Source: Paenibacillus tarimensis
GTDB lineage: Bacteria > Bacillota > Bacilli > Paenibacillales > Paenibacillaceae
Length of the DNA: 64,000 nt
Assembly: GCF_021532315.1 (NCBI RefSeq)
Contig: NZ_JAKGAO010000004.1
Coordinates: forward strand, 124,001-188,000
Reading direction: 5' to 3'
Positions 8,859-18,593 of this stretch are shown here, one piece after another; positions within the stretch are counted from its first letter, which is position 1, and every line of letters begins with the position of its first letter. Position numbers and translations under genes: made by a program. Below the pieces are notes generated by a model, which saw only the letters and a list, made by a program, of their open reading frames with translations, did not search any database and had not been told where the DNA came from.

Positions 8859-9221
8859 ATGGCAAACCGCATTTTAATCGTAGACGACGCAGCATTCATG
8901 AGAATGATGATCCGGGACATTCTGACTAAGAACGGCTACGAGGTCGTCGGCGAAGGACAGGACGGCGCACAAGCGGTGGAAAAGTATAAAGAACTTAAGC
9001 CCGACCTGGTAACAATGGACATCACCATGCCGGAGATGGACGGCATCGCAGCGCTGAAGGAAATCAAGAAGCTTGACGGCAACGCCAAGGTCATCATGTG
9101 TTCCGCTATGGGTCAGCAGGCTATGGTTATCGATGCAATTCAGGCTGGCGCTAAAGACTTTATCGTTAAGCCTTTCCAGGCGGACCGTGTTATCGAAGCT
9201 ATCAAGAAGACGCTGGGTTAA
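8859..9221 (+). CDS. cheY: Chemotaxis response regulator CheY
   Basis: Single receiver domain of 120 residues that carries phosphate from CheA to the switch. The acidic pair is D9-D10, the phosphoacceptor is D54 in VTMDITMPEMDG, with S82 and K104 completing the active site. There is no output domain. GGGAGGAA precedes the ATG. Its position between fliY and fliO matches B. subtilis. Confidence 0.97.
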   Translation: MANRILIVDDAAFMRMMIRDILTKNGYEVVGEGQDGAQAVEKYKELKPDLVTMDITMPEMDGIAALKEIKKLDGNAKVIMCSAMGQQAMVIDAIQAGAKDFIVKPFQADRVIEAIKKTLG

Positions 9222-9232
9222 CGGGTAGTGCC

Positions 9233-9868
9233 ATGAGGACAACCAAATGGATGACGGCTGGGCTTGCGGCTATTGCGATGGCTGCTGCCCCGGCTGCGGC
9301 TTTAGCCGCGAGCAACGGCAACGACTTGGCCGACCTTAACAGCGGAATTGAGTACGCACCTGACACCAATGTTGCCGGCAGTTTGGTATGGGTCATTATC
9401 GCTCTCCTTCTCGTTATCGGTTTGATTGTTCTCTTCATCAAGTTTCTCTCCGGCCGCAACCGGGCAATGGGAATGAACAGGTCGCTCCGTACATTGGGCG
9501 GAGTCGGGCTTGGTCAGAACAAATCAATGCAGGTGGTCGATATCGGAGGCTTGCTCTACGTTGTTGGAGTTGGGGAGAATGTGACACTTCTCGATAAGAT
9601 CGATGATCCCGGGCAAGCTGAAGCGATCATCAGTATGCTGGAAGGCCAGCAGTCAGAAGGCTGGAAGGCCAGCAGTATCGTGGCGGTCCTCGATCGCTTG
9701 CGTGGACGCTCCAATGCAGAGGGATCGCAGGGGAAGGGGACAACGATGGACGCAGAGAGCTTCCGCACAATTTTACAGGATAAGCTGAAGCGTCAATCGG
9801 AACATAAGCAGCAGGTTGAAACGCTGCTCCATGACGCAAACCATACAGATCGGTCGAGAGATGAATGA
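9233..9868 (+). CDS. fliO: Flagellar export assembly protein FliO (FliZ)
   Basis: Membrane protein of 211 residues needed to assemble the FliP-FliQ-FliR export gate. A signal peptide-like N-terminus rich in Ala ends near AALAASNG (about residue 26). A membrane helix lies at about 48-66 (VWVIIALLLVIGLIVLFI), followed by the cytoplasmic FliO domain (LGGVGLGQNKSMQVVDIGG, LYVVGVGENVTLL). A charged C-terminal tail follows. It overlaps fliP by 4 bases. In Bacillus literature this gene is called fliZ. Confidence 0.9.
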   Translation: MRTTKWMTAGLAAIAMAAAPAAALAASNGNDLADLNSGIEYAPDTNVAGSLVWVIIALLLVIGLIVLFIKFLSGRNRAMGMNRSLRTLGGVGLGQNKSMQVVDIGGLLYVVGVGENVTLLDKIDDPGQAEAIISMLEGQQSEGWKASSIVAVLDRLRGRSNAEGSQGKGTTMDAESFRTILQDKLKRQSEHKQQVETLLHDANHTDRSRDE

Positions 9869-10623
9869 AGAAGAAATTATTGTTAACTGTACTGCTGTTG
9901 TTGGTTGCAGCATCAGGGCTTTATATGAATCAGGCCTATGCGGAGCCCCTCCCGAACATTGATATTTCAATCGGCGGAGAAGGGGAGGAGGGGCCGAATA
10001 CGTCGGCGGTATCCATACTGCTGCTTATCACGGTTCTAAGTATCGCACCTGCTATCCTGGTATTAATGACCAGCTTTACCCGTATCGTCATTGTTCTCGG
10101 CTTTGTCCGTACCTCGCTGGGTACACAGCAAATGCCGCCGAATCAGGTATTGATCGGGCTTGCGCTTTTCTTAACCTTCTTCATTATGGCTCCTACGCTT
10201 TCACAAGTGAATGAAGCAGGACTTCAGCCTTACCTGAAAGGTGAACTTACCCAGACGGAAGCATTGGAAGCTGCCAGTAAACCGATGAAGGAATTCATGT
10301 TTTCACACACGAGGGAGAAAGATCTTCTGCTGTTCATGAAGTACAGCCGGATGGAAAAGCCTAGCAGCTACGAGGAAATACCGCTTACCGTACTGGTTCC
10401 GGCCTATGCGATAAGTGAGTTGAAAACCGCGTTCCAGATGGGTTTTATGATTTTTATACCATTCCTGGTTATTGATATGGTCGTTTCCAGCACCCTGATG
10501 GCCATGGGTATGATGATGCTTCCGCCGGTCATGATTTCACTGCCGTTTAAAATATTGCTGTTCGTACTTGTAGACGGCTGGTATCTGATTGTGCGGTCAC
10601 TGCTGCTGAGTTTTAATCCATAG
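9865..10623 (+). CDS. fliP: Flagellar export gate protein FliP
   Basis: Core gate subunit of the type III export channel. A cleavable signal peptide (residues about 1-27, ending near QAYAEP) is followed by four membrane helices. The family signatures MTSFTRIVIVLGFVRTSLGTQ (here LMTSFTRIVIVLGF) and QMPPNQVLIGLALFLTFFIM are present, as is the C-terminal GMMMLPPVMISLPFKILLF. Length is 252 residues. Its start codon overlaps the fliO stop. Confidence 0.96.
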   Translation: MKKKLLLTVLLLLVAASGLYMNQAYAEPLPNIDISIGGEGEEGPNTSAVSILLLITVLSIAPAILVLMTSFTRIVIVLGFVRTSLGTQQMPPNQVLIGLALFLTFFIMAPTLSQVNEAGLQPYLKGELTQTEALEAASKPMKEFMFSHTREKDLLLFMKYSRMEKPSSYEEIPLTVLVPAYAISELKTAFQMGFMIFIPFLVIDMVVSSTLMAMGMMMLPPVMISLPFKILLFVLVDGWYLIVRSLLLSFNP

Positions 10624-10644
10624 GTTATCGAGAGGGGCGGCGTC

Positions 10645-10914
10645 ATGAATGCGGAATTTATAATCGGGCTTGCCGGGCAAGCTGTGTACGTTACACTGAA
10701 GAGCAGTGCTCCGATGCTGGTATTGGGACTTGCGGTGGGTTTGATCGTCAGTATATTCCAGGCTACAACTCAAATTCAGGAACAGACACTGGCATTTGTA
10801 CCGAAAATCGTCGCAGTTTTGGTCTCTATTCTAGTTTTTGGTCCCTGGATTTTGAACACGCTCGTTGACTTTACGTACAACCTATTTAATAACCTCTATA
10901 AATATATCGGATAG
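10645..10914 (+). CDS. fliQ: Flagellar export gate protein FliQ
   Basis: Two-helix membrane protein of 89 residues, the standard length. The first helix is around APMLVLGLAVGLIVSIFQA, followed by the conserved TQIQEQTLAFVPKI loop and the second helix. It sits 21 bases after fliP and 11 before fliR, in the invariant fliP-fliQ-fliR order. AGAGGGG precedes the ATG. Confidence 0.96.
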   Translation: MNAEFIIGLAGQAVYVTLKSSAPMLVLGLAVGLIVSIFQATTQIQEQTLAFVPKIVAVLVSILVFGPWILNTLVDFTYNLFNNLYKYIG

Positions 10915-10925
10915 GCTGTGGAAAG

Positions 10926-11723
10926 ATGAATACATTTCTGCAGGCGTTCCCAATTTTTTTATTAATTTTTTGTCGAATAACAGCGTTTTTCGTCGTAGCA
11001 CCAGTCTTTTCGACCCGAGGCGTTCCGGCTATGTTTAAGATAGGGCTTGGTTTTTTCTTATCTGTAATCGTCTATCTGAGCTATGGAACAAGTCAGGCAG
11101 CAGTACCTGCAGATGCAACCTATCTGCTGCTGGTCGGAAGAGAGATCTTAGTAGGACTTCTAATCGGATATACCTGTTATTTATTCTTTACGGTGGTTCA
11201 GACAGCCGGCGCCTTTATTGACCTTCAGATGGGACTGGCAATGGCGAATGTGTATGATCCGATGACTGGTGCATCGGCGCCAATTACCGGTAACTTCAAG
11301 TTTTATGTCATGGTGCTGGTCTTCCTGGGTATGAACGGCCATCACTTTCTGCTAGACGGTATTGTTCAAAGCTACGATTGGATTTCGATTGACAACGGAT
11401 TGTTTACACAGATAGCAGCCGGAACGGTAACGCAGTTTCTGACCAAAGCGCTGGTGATCACATTTATGCTGGCCCTGCAGATATCCGCACCGCTGGTCGT
11501 CGCACTGTTTTTAACGGATGTGGGACTGGGATTTCTAGCCAAGACGGCGCCGCAGTTTAACGTCTTTGTAATCGGAATGCCGCTGAAAATCATAGTTGGT
11601 CTGCTGCTGCTGGCGCTCGTAGTACCCGGTTTGACGGGTTTGTTCTCCCACTTGTTTAGCCAGATGTTCAACGCTATGGGAGAATTGATGGCAATCGTGA
11701 ACGGCAGTGCCGGAGGTAGCTAG
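10926..11723 (+). CDS. fliR: Flagellar export gate protein FliR
   Basis: Polytopic membrane protein of 265 residues that completes the FliP5-Q4-R1 gate complex. Six or more hydrophobic helices are visible, with family landmarks FCRITAFFVVAPVFSTRGVP near the N-terminus, the central GAFIDLQMGLAMANVYDP and the late FNVFVIGMPLKIIVGL. Some organisms fuse FliR to FlhB; here they are separate genes 36 bases apart. Confidence 0.96.
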   Translation: MNTFLQAFPIFLLIFCRITAFFVVAPVFSTRGVPAMFKIGLGFFLSVIVYLSYGTSQAAVPADATYLLLVGREILVGLLIGYTCYLFFTVVQTAGAFIDLQMGLAMANVYDPMTGASAPITGNFKFYVMVLVFLGMNGHHFLLDGIVQSYDWISIDNGLFTQIAAGTVTQFLTKALVITFMLALQISAPLVVALFLTDVGLGFLAKTAPQFNVFVIGMPLKIIVGLLLLALVVPGLTGLFSHLFSQMFNAMGELMAIVNGSAGGS

Positions 11724-11759
11724 TGTGATGGGTCGAATGCTTACAGGAGGTGGCCCTAC

Positions 11760-12863
11760 TTGACCAAGTTCAGGTTGACGCTTGATCTACAGCTTTTCTC
11801 TCAGGAAAAGACGGAACGTGCCACCCCGAAGAAAAGGCAGGATTCACGGAAGAAGGGTCAGGTAGCCAAGAGTAACGAGATACCAGCCTCATTGATCCTG
11901 CTCAGTATCTTTCTCAGCTTCATGATGCTAGGCGGTTATTACTGGGAACGTCTTCTGCGGCTGTTCGGTGATTTCTTCGAGGAATGGCTGACATTCGATG
12001 TAACAATAGGGAATGTGATGCCATTATTCACCAATCTGCTCTTGCAGTTGCTGCTGCTGCTGTCCCCGATTCTCGGGATTGCTTTTATCATTGCGATTGT
12101 GGGCAATTATCTGCAGATAGGCTTCCTGTTTACCGGCAAGCCGCTGCAGCCCGATTTTAAGAAGCTGAATCCGATCGAAGGATTCAAGAGAATATTCTCG
12201 CTTCGGTCATTAGTTGAGTTTAGTAAAACTTTGCTGAAGCTGATCGTCATCGGCGTTATGGTATACATTTCGCTGTGGGGCGAGCGGGGACATATCCTGC
12301 AGCTTGCACATTTGGCACCCCAGGATATTTTCAGCTTTACCGCATCCACCACAATGACGCTTGGTATAAAGATAGCCGCGATACTGGTGGTGCTGGCAGT
12401 GTTTGACTACATGTATCAGAAATACGAGTACGAGAAAAACCTTAGAATGTCCAAGCAAGACATTAAAGATGAATACAAGAAATCAGAGGGCGACCCGCTG
12501 ATTAAAGGTAAAATCAGGGAACGCCAGCGCCGGATGGCGCTTCGTCGAATGATGCAGGATGTACCGAAGGCTGATGTAGTAATCACGAACCCGACACACT
12601 TTGCGGTTGCGCTTCGCTATGATGCATCCAATATGGATGCGCCGGTTGTGCTGGCCAAAGGCGTTGATTATCTCGCACTGCGCATTCGGGAAGTTGCAAA
12701 AGAGAATGGTGTCATGACTATGGAAAACAGGCCGTTGGCACGAGCTCTTTACGACAGGGCGGAAATCGGCGAAGCGATTCCGGCCGACCTGTTCCAGGCC
12801 GTTGCCGAAGTACTGGCTTATGTATACAAACTTAAAGGCCGCGGGCGCGGAAAATCATCATAG
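11760..12863 (+). CDS. flhB: Flagellar export specificity switch FlhB
   Basis: Export apparatus protein whose self-cleavage controls the change from rod/hook to filament substrates. Four membrane helices occupy about residues 40-225, and the cytoplasmic domain carries the autocleavage motif N277-P-T-H (ITNPTHFAVAL). The N-terminal ATPKKRQDSRKKGQVAKS is typical. The start is a TTG, chosen because AGGAGGTGG lies 6-8 bases upstream and because the reading begins like other FlhB proteins (L-DLQLFS). Length is 367 residues. Confidence 0.95.
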   Translation: MTKFRLTLDLQLFSQEKTERATPKKRQDSRKKGQVAKSNEIPASLILLSIFLSFMMLGGYYWERLLRLFGDFFEEWLTFDVTIGNVMPLFTNLLLQLLLLLSPILGIAFIIAIVGNYLQIGFLFTGKPLQPDFKKLNPIEGFKRIFSLRSLVEFSKTLLKLIVIGVMVYISLWGERGHILQLAHLAPQDIFSFTASTTMTLGIKIAAILVVLAVFDYMYQKYEYEKNLRMSKQDIKDEYKKSEGDPLIKGKIRERQRRMALRRMMQDVPKADVVITNPTHFAVALRYDASNMDAPVVLAKGVDYLALRIREVAKENGVMTMENRPLARALYDRAEIGEAIPADLFQAVAEVLAYVYKLKGRGRGKSS

Positions 12864-12878
12864 GAAGGGTAATGCCTG

Positions 12879-14912
12879 ATGAAAATTAAAGATTTAGCTA
12901 TATTGATCGGTATCATAGGCATTGTGCTGATGATGGTCATTCCTATTCCGCTTGTGCTGATGGATCTTCTGCTCATCGTCAACATATCCGCGGCGTTAAT
13001 GATTCTACTGATCTCTATGAATACGCAGAAGGCGCTGGATTTCAGCATATTCCCTGCCTTGCTGCTTATCACCACACTGTTTCGGCTGGCGTTGAATGTG
13101 TCCTCTACGCGTAACATATTGTCCAAGGCAGACGCGGGTGATGTGGTAGAGACGTTCGGTCGTTTCGTGGCAGGTAACCAAATTGCGGTTGGTTTTGTCG
13201 TCTTCCTCATTCTGGTCGTTGTGCAGTTCATCGTCATCACTAAGGGCTCTGAACGGGTAGCTGAGGTTGCAGCCCGCTTTACTCTCGATGCGATGCCTGG
13301 TAAACAGATGAGTATTGACGCAGACCTCAACTCGGGATTGATTAACGAACAGCAAGCCCGTGACCGCCGCGAAAAAATCGAACGGGAAGCGGATTTCTAC
13401 GGGGCAATGGATGGTGCCAGTAAATTCGTTAAAGGCGATGCCATCGCTTCGATCGTCATTCTTATTATTAACCTGCTTGGTGGCTTTGTAATCGGTATGT
13501 CGGTGCATGGTATGCCATTTCAAGAAGCACTAGGCACCTATTCAATCTTGACGATTGGCGATGGCCTGGTGAGTCAGATCCCTGCGCTTCTTATATCTAC
13601 GGCTGCTGGCTTGATTGTAACCAGGGCTGCATCTGAGGGCAATCTGGCATACGATCTAACGAACCAGATGCTCCAGCAGCCTAAGCTTCTCTACATTGTT
13701 GCCGGAACGGTTGCCCTGCTGGGCATTGCCACACCAATCGGTCCGTTAGCCACACTGCCATTTGCGGCCGTGCTGGTATACGCAGGTTACCGCATGTCAG
13801 CCAATCTCGCGAAGAAACAGCAGGAAGAAGAGCTTATTATCGAGGAGCAGCAGATTGAAGAGGTACGCAGTCCCGAAAGTGTTATCAGTCTGCTGCAGGT
13901 TGATCCTATTGAGTTCGAGTTCGGATACGGGCTGATCCCGCTCGCTGATACTCAGCAGGGAGGCGATCTCCTTGACCGGATTATCATGATTCGCCGGCAA
14001 TGCGCGCTTGAGCTTGGACTGGTTGTCCCCGTCATCCGGATTCGGGATAATATTCAGCTTAAACCGAATGAGTATGTCATCAAGATCAAAGGTAATACAG
14101 TAGCAAGAGGAGAGCTTCTGCTCAATCATTATCTGGCGATGAGCCCCGGCTATGACGACGATTCGATCATTGGTATTGAAACGCAGGAGCCTGCTTTCGG
14201 GCTTCCGGCTCTCTGGATAGATGAAGTGACGAAGGAACGGGCTGAGATTTCCGGATATACGGTTGTGGATCCGCCTTCCGTTGTTGCGACCCATCTGACA
14301 GAAATTATTAAACGGCATGCGCATGAGCTGATCGGACGCCAGGAGACGAAGGCACTGGTTGAGAATGTGAAGGAGACCTACCCGGCACTGGTTGATGAGT
14401 TGATACCTAATATTCTGACTATCGGCGATATTCAGAAGGTTCTCGTCAAGCTGCTGCGTGAGAAAATATCGATTCGGGATCTTGTCACCATATTCGAGAC
14501 GCTTGCCGATCACGGCAACTATACGAAGGATCCAGATGTTCTTACCGAATATGTGCGCCAATCACTATCAAGACAGATAACGAATCAATTCTCCGCTGCC
14601 GGCGAGTCGCTTAAGGTCATTACAGTCGGGCCTTCGCTTGAGAAGAAGATTGCCGAATGCGTACAGCAAACGGATCAGGGAAGCTACCTTGCGCTTGATC
14701 CGGTAGCTACCCAGCAGATTTATCATCGGCTGAACGAGCAGGTTACCCGGCAGATTCAGTCCGGACAACAGCCGATCGTGCTGGCATCACCAACTATCCG
14801 AATGTATTTAAGACAGCTGGTTGAACGAACTATGCAGGACATTCCGGTCTTATCTTACAGTGAATTGGAACCAAGCGTTGAAGTCCAAAGCGTCGGGGTG
14901 GTGAACCTATGA
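12879..14912 (+). CDS. flhA: Flagellar export gate protein FlhA
   Basis: The largest export component, 677 residues. The N-terminal half has about eight membrane helices (residues about 1-310) and contains the FHIPEP-family signature (LLLITTLFRLALNVSSTR, RFTLDAMPGKQMSIDADL, INEQQARDRR). The C-terminal cytoplasmic part (from about 335) forms the nonameric ring that docks chaperone-substrate complexes. Its stop overlaps the flhF start by 4 bases. Confidence 0.97.
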   Translation: MKIKDLAILIGIIGIVLMMVIPIPLVLMDLLLIVNISAALMILLISMNTQKALDFSIFPALLLITTLFRLALNVSSTRNILSKADAGDVVETFGRFVAGNQIAVGFVVFLILVVVQFIVITKGSERVAEVAARFTLDAMPGKQMSIDADLNSGLINEQQARDRREKIEREADFYGAMDGASKFVKGDAIASIVILIINLLGGFVIGMSVHGMPFQEALGTYSILTIGDGLVSQIPALLISTAAGLIVTRAASEGNLAYDLTNQMLQQPKLLYIVAGTVALLGIATPIGPLATLPFAAVLVYAGYRMSANLAKKQQEEELIIEEQQIEEVRSPESVISLLQVDPIEFEFGYGLIPLADTQQGGDLLDRIIMIRRQCALELGLVVPVIRIRDNIQLKPNEYVIKIKGNTVARGELLLNHYLAMSPGYDDDSIIGIETQEPAFGLPALWIDEVTKERAEISGYTVVDPPSVVATHLTEIIKRHAHELIGRQETKALVENVKETYPALVDELIPNILTIGDIQKVLVKLLREKISIRDLVTIFETLADHGNYTKDPDVLTEYVRQSLSRQITNQFSAAGESLKVITVGPSLEKKIAECVQQTDQGSYLALDPVATQQIYHRLNEQVTRQIQSGQQPIVLASPTIRMYLRQLVERTMQDIPVLSYSELEPSVEVQSVGVVNL

Positions 14913-16240
14913 GGGTGAAGAGGTATATTGTCAATGATGTACCGGAGGCGCTGCCGTTAATTCGCAGCGAGCTGGGCAAGGATGCAGTGATCTTGAACAC
15001 CAAGGAAATATTCGTAGGCGGCTTCATGGGCATGTTCCGTAAGAAGAAGATGGAGGTTATCGCCGCAATTGAGTCCGGGGCTGCGGCGCCCAAGCAGAAG
15101 CCCAAGCAGACGGCACCTAAGAGTCCGGCTATGCAGCAGGCAGGCGGCAGTGTTATGCCAGCTGTGGCCGATCCACTCAGCGCAGAAGCTCCGCGGCCTA
15201 CGGCGGATGTGAGATCAGGCAGTGTATCTGGCGCAACATCCAATCAGGGCCTCGAAGCAGGCGGCAATGAAGATCTGATGACACTGCTGAAGCAAGCGGC
15301 AGCGCAAGCTGTCGTACAAGAAGCTAAGCCGGCTGAACGCCCTCAGAGCAAACAGCTGGCGGAAGACCAGTCAGCCGTGCTCGATGAATTAAAGGAAATG
15401 AAGGAACTGGTGGTCCGGCTTGCCAAGCAGCAGGACAGCCGTAATGAACCGGAAAACTTGGCGCCCTTGCGCAGCAGGCTCCTTGACCAGGAAGTCGAGG
15501 AAGTATGGGTAGACAAGCTGGTGGGAGAGCTGCTTGAGCATCCGGACTACAGTACCGAATGCAGTGCTCAGTCAGTTATGGATACGGCTGGTCTAATCCT
15601 TGCCGGCTGGATGAAGCCTTTCGAGACAGCCGGAGTCGAATTTGCCGGACGTGTTGTTCATGTAGTCGGGCCCACAGGGGTTGGCAAGACAACGACTATT
15701 GCAAAGCTAGCTGCTGAACAATCCTTGAAGCTCAAGCGCAAGGTAGGTCTGATCACATCAGATACGTATCGGATTGCGGCTGTCGATCAGCTTAGGACCT
15801 ACGCCAACATTTTGAACATTCCGCTGCAAATCGTATTTTCTCCGGCTGAGCTTAACCGGGCATACAAGGAGCTGGAAGACCGCGAGCTCATCTTTATGGA
15901 TACGGCCGGACGAAATTTCCGTAATGACCTTTATGTATCTGAAGTGAACAGCTTGATGCAGGCCGGCAACAGCAACGATACCTATCTTGTGCTCAGCCTT
16001 ACTGGCAAGACAAGGGACATGGAAGCAGTGGCGGAACGCTTCTCGCAATACGGCGTCGGCAAACTTATTTTCACAAAGATGGACGAAACCGACACGTACG
16101 GGGCCGTTCTGAATATGACGATGAAGCATCAGCTCAAGACCGCCTATATAACTTATGGTCAAAATGTACCGGATGACATTGAACCATTTCAGTCAGTCAC
16201 CTATGTAAAACAGCTATTGGGGGCGTCCGCTCATGAATGA
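14909..16240 (+). CDS. flhF: Flagellar placement GTPase FlhF
   Basis: SRP-family GTPase that helps place and assemble the basal body. The short N-terminal B domain (MRVKRYIVNDVPEALPLIR) is followed by a low-complexity linker at about 50-150, then the N and G domains. GTP-binding motifs are GPTGVGKTT at about 254-262, a SDTYRIAAVDQLRTYA block, DTAGRN and TKMDET. Length is 443 residues, somewhat longer than B. subtilis FlhF because of the linker. It is stimulated by the adjacent gene product FlhG in known systems. Confidence 0.95.
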   Translation: MRVKRYIVNDVPEALPLIRSELGKDAVILNTKEIFVGGFMGMFRKKKMEVIAAIESGAAAPKQKPKQTAPKSPAMQQAGGSVMPAVADPLSAEAPRPTADVRSGSVSGATSNQGLEAGGNEDLMTLLKQAAAQAVVQEAKPAERPQSKQLAEDQSAVLDELKEMKELVVRLAKQQDSRNEPENLAPLRSRLLDQEVEEVWVDKLVGELLEHPDYSTECSAQSVMDTAGLILAGWMKPFETAGVEFAGRVVHVVGPTGVGKTTTIAKLAAEQSLKLKRKVGLITSDTYRIAAVDQLRTYANILNIPLQIVFSPAELNRAYKELEDRELIFMDTAGRNFRNDLYVSEVNSLMQAGNSNDTYLVLSLTGKTRDMEAVAERFSQYGVGKLIFTKMDETDTYGAVLNMTMKHQLKTAYITYGQNVPDDIEPFQSVTYVKQLLGASAHE

Positions 16241-17093
16241 TCAGGCACATGCGCTCCGCAGACTTGTGGAGGTGCAGGGTAATGACTCGGGTGCCAGATC
16301 CACCCGAATCATTACGGTGACAAGCGGCAAGGGAGGTGTGGGCAAGTCGAATTTCAGCTTGAACTTCGCTTTGTCCATGCAGAAGCTCGGCAAGCGTGTG
16401 CTTGTATTCGATGCCGATATCGGAATGGCCAACATCGATGTCCTGATGGGCTGCTCGACTCCTTACAATCTGTATCACCTGCTGAAGAGAGACAAAACGA
16501 TATGGGATATTATCCATGAAGGGCCGCTTGGACTGCATTTTATAGCCGGGGGTTCGGGATTTAAGGATTTGCTTGATTTATCAGACGAAGAGCTGGATTA
16601 CTTCGGCAGCCAGATCGATAAGCTCCATGGCCACTATGATTTTATCTTGTTTGATACTGGAGCCGGGTTATCACGCGAAACGGTAAAATTCATCGTTGCC
16701 GCACAAGAAACTATCGTTGTTACCACACCAGAGCCAACATCCATTACCGATGCATATGCACTCATTAAGATGGTAAAGTCCATGAACCATGAGGTTGACT
16801 TCAAGTTAATTGTGAACCGGGCAATGGACAATCGTGAGGGCAGGCAGACGGCTGACAAGATCGGTTTGGTTGCAAAGCAGTTTTTACAGATGGAAATCCC
16901 GGTGCTTGGCGTGGTTATGGATGACCCTTCCGTAACGAAGGCTGTGAAGAAGCAGGTGCCCTTTACTCTGGCTTTCCCTTCAGGAAGTGCGTCCCGGGGA
17001 GTGGAGGAAATAGCAAGACGTTTCCTGGCGGACGAAACAGTTACCCGAGGGGGCGGCATCAAAGGATTTATAAACCGCATGTTCAGACTATAA
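16233..17093 (+). CDS. flhG: Flagellar number regulator FlhG (MinD-like ATPase, YlxH)
   Basis: ParA/MinD-family ATPase of 286 residues that activates FlhF GTPase and controls flagellar number and pattern. The N-terminal amphipathic segment includes ALRRLVEV, the FlhF-activating region in this family. The deviant Walker A motif SGKGGVGKS is at about 31-39, followed by DADIGMANIDVLMG and LFDTGAGLS. The C-terminal amphipathic tail (KGFINRMFRL) should bind membrane when ATP-bound. It overlaps flhF by 8 bases. Confidence 0.94.
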   Translation: MNDQAHALRRLVEVQGNDSGARSTRIITVTSGKGGVGKSNFSLNFALSMQKLGKRVLVFDADIGMANIDVLMGCSTPYNLYHLLKRDKTIWDIIHEGPLGLHFIAGGSGFKDLLDLSDEELDYFGSQIDKLHGHYDFILFDTGAGLSRETVKFIVAAQETIVVTTPEPTSITDAYALIKMVKSMNHEVDFKLIVNRAMDNREGRQTADKIGLVAKQFLQMEIPVLGVVMDDPSVTKAVKKQVPFTLAFPSGSASRGVEEIARRFLADETVTRGGGIKGFINRMFRL

Positions 17094-17120
17094 TCTAATC
17101 CTTTGCTAGGGGTGAGCAGC

Positions 17121-18551
17121 ATGACGCCTTACCGTATTTTAATAGTTGATGATTCTGCTTTTATGCGAAAGCTATTCTCGGATATCATCACACAAGATTC
17201 ATCCTTTACAATTGTTGGCACAGCTTCAACCGGGTCAGAGGCTGTGCGATTAGTAGAAGAGCTTAAGCCGGATGCCGTAACGCTTGATCTTGAGATGCCC
17301 GAGATGAACGGATTGGAAGCTTTGAAGATTATCATGGCAAAAAGACCGATACCGATCATTATGCTTTCGGGAATCAGTGAAGATAACACTCGGCAAACCA
17401 TTGCCGCCCTCCAGCTTGGCGCATTTGACTTTATTCGGAAGCCATCGGGTATCACTGATGATATAGCCAGCGTGGGAGAAGCGCTTATTATCCGGTTGAA
17501 GCTTGCAGTCAGCATCAGGAAGCATCAGCCTGTGCTGATGATTCCCGATAAGCCGGTTTCGAGCACAATCATACGTGAAGACCGTCCGGCTGTAGTGAAG
17601 AAGTCCGAGCCCAAAGTCATGCCTCTTCCTTTGACCGCTCCACGCAAGGACAAGGTGCAGGATAGACTGACCGGAAAAAGCCAGGCGCCCAGCCGGCAAC
17701 CGGACATATCCATACCACGTCCGGCCAAACCGGTAACAGCCAGTCCACTGGTGCGTCCGGCAGCTCCCGCAAAAACGGCAGGTATGCAGAAGACGATCCG
17801 GCCTGACAAGGAAACGGTTAAAGTGCCGAAAAAGGATAACCCGACCGGAAATGGGAAGCCGATAGTACCTGTTAAGGAACCGGCAGCTGGATTATCTAAG
17901 GAGAAGAAGGTTGAGGGAGCAGCTAAATCACAGACTCCGCCAGTAGGAGCGGTGAAGAAGGCCCATACAGCAAGCTTCAGGCATTTGGTTGCCATTGGAA
18001 CGTCGACTGGGGGACCGCGGGCGCTACACCAGGTGCTGTCGTCCCTGCCCGGTAATCTGCCTGCACCGGTGCTGGTCGTACAGCATATGCCGCCCAAGTT
18101 TACGCATTCACTCGCCCAGCGTCTTGATACGTACAGCGAACTGACTGTGAAGGAGGCTGAGCAGGGAGATGTGCTTGCTGCCGGTGTTGTTTACATAGCA
18201 CCCGGAGGCTATCACATGAAGCTTCAGAAGGACGGCGGCTTCTACCGGATACGGCTGACAGAGGATCCCGCCCGTAACGGGCATCGTCCTTCCGTAGATG
18301 TGCTGTTCGAATCGCTTGTGCCTCATGGCGAGCTTAATCGTCACGCTGTCATTATGACAGGAATGGGAAGTGACGGCGCCAAAGGGATGAAGGCATTGGC
18401 AGAGAGTGGCGCGAGGTCCACGATCGCAGAGTCGGAAGAAACCTGCATCGTTTACGGGATGCCTAGGTCAGCCGTGGAAGGGGGAGCTGCTAAAACTGTT
18501 CTTCCCTTGCAAGGCATCGCAGGACAGATCGTCTCTGCGGTGATGAAATAG
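17121..18551 (+). CDS. cheB: Chemotaxis methylesterase CheB with an unusually long linker
   Basis: Response-regulator-controlled methylesterase and glutamine deamidase acting on chemoreceptors. The receiver domain is residues 1-120 (D10-D11, phosphoacceptor D56, S83, K107). The esterase domain starts near 285, with catalytic S295 in GTSTGGP, then VQHMPPKFT and a C-terminal MTGMGSDGAKGM with the catalytic Asp region. Between them lies a Lys/Pro/Ala-rich linker of roughly 160 residues, making the protein about 120 residues longer than B. subtilis CheB. Start at ATG 17121 follows AGGGGTGAG; the in-frame TTG at 17103 lies upstream of that site. Confidence 0.95.
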   Translation: MTPYRILIVDDSAFMRKLFSDIITQDSSFTIVGTASTGSEAVRLVEELKPDAVTLDLEMPEMNGLEALKIIMAKRPIPIIMLSGISEDNTRQTIAALQLGAFDFIRKPSGITDDIASVGEALIIRLKLAVSIRKHQPVLMIPDKPVSSTIIREDRPAVVKKSEPKVMPLPLTAPRKDKVQDRLTGKSQAPSRQPDISIPRPAKPVTASPLVRPAAPAKTAGMQKTIRPDKETVKVPKKDNPTGNGKPIVPVKEPAAGLSKEKKVEGAAKSQTPPVGAVKKAHTASFRHLVAIGTSTGGPRALHQVLSSLPGNLPAPVLVVQHMPPKFTHSLAQRLDTYSELTVKEAEQGDVLAAGVVYIAPGGYHMKLQKDGGFYRIRLTEDPARNGHRPSVDVLFESLVPHGELNRHAVIMTGMGSDGAKGMKALAESGARSTIAESEETCIVYGMPRSAVEGGAAKTVLPLQGIAGQIVSAVMK

Positions 18552-18593
18552 TTAACAAGAGTAAGTTACAGTCCAACAGGAGGTGCAATGGGA

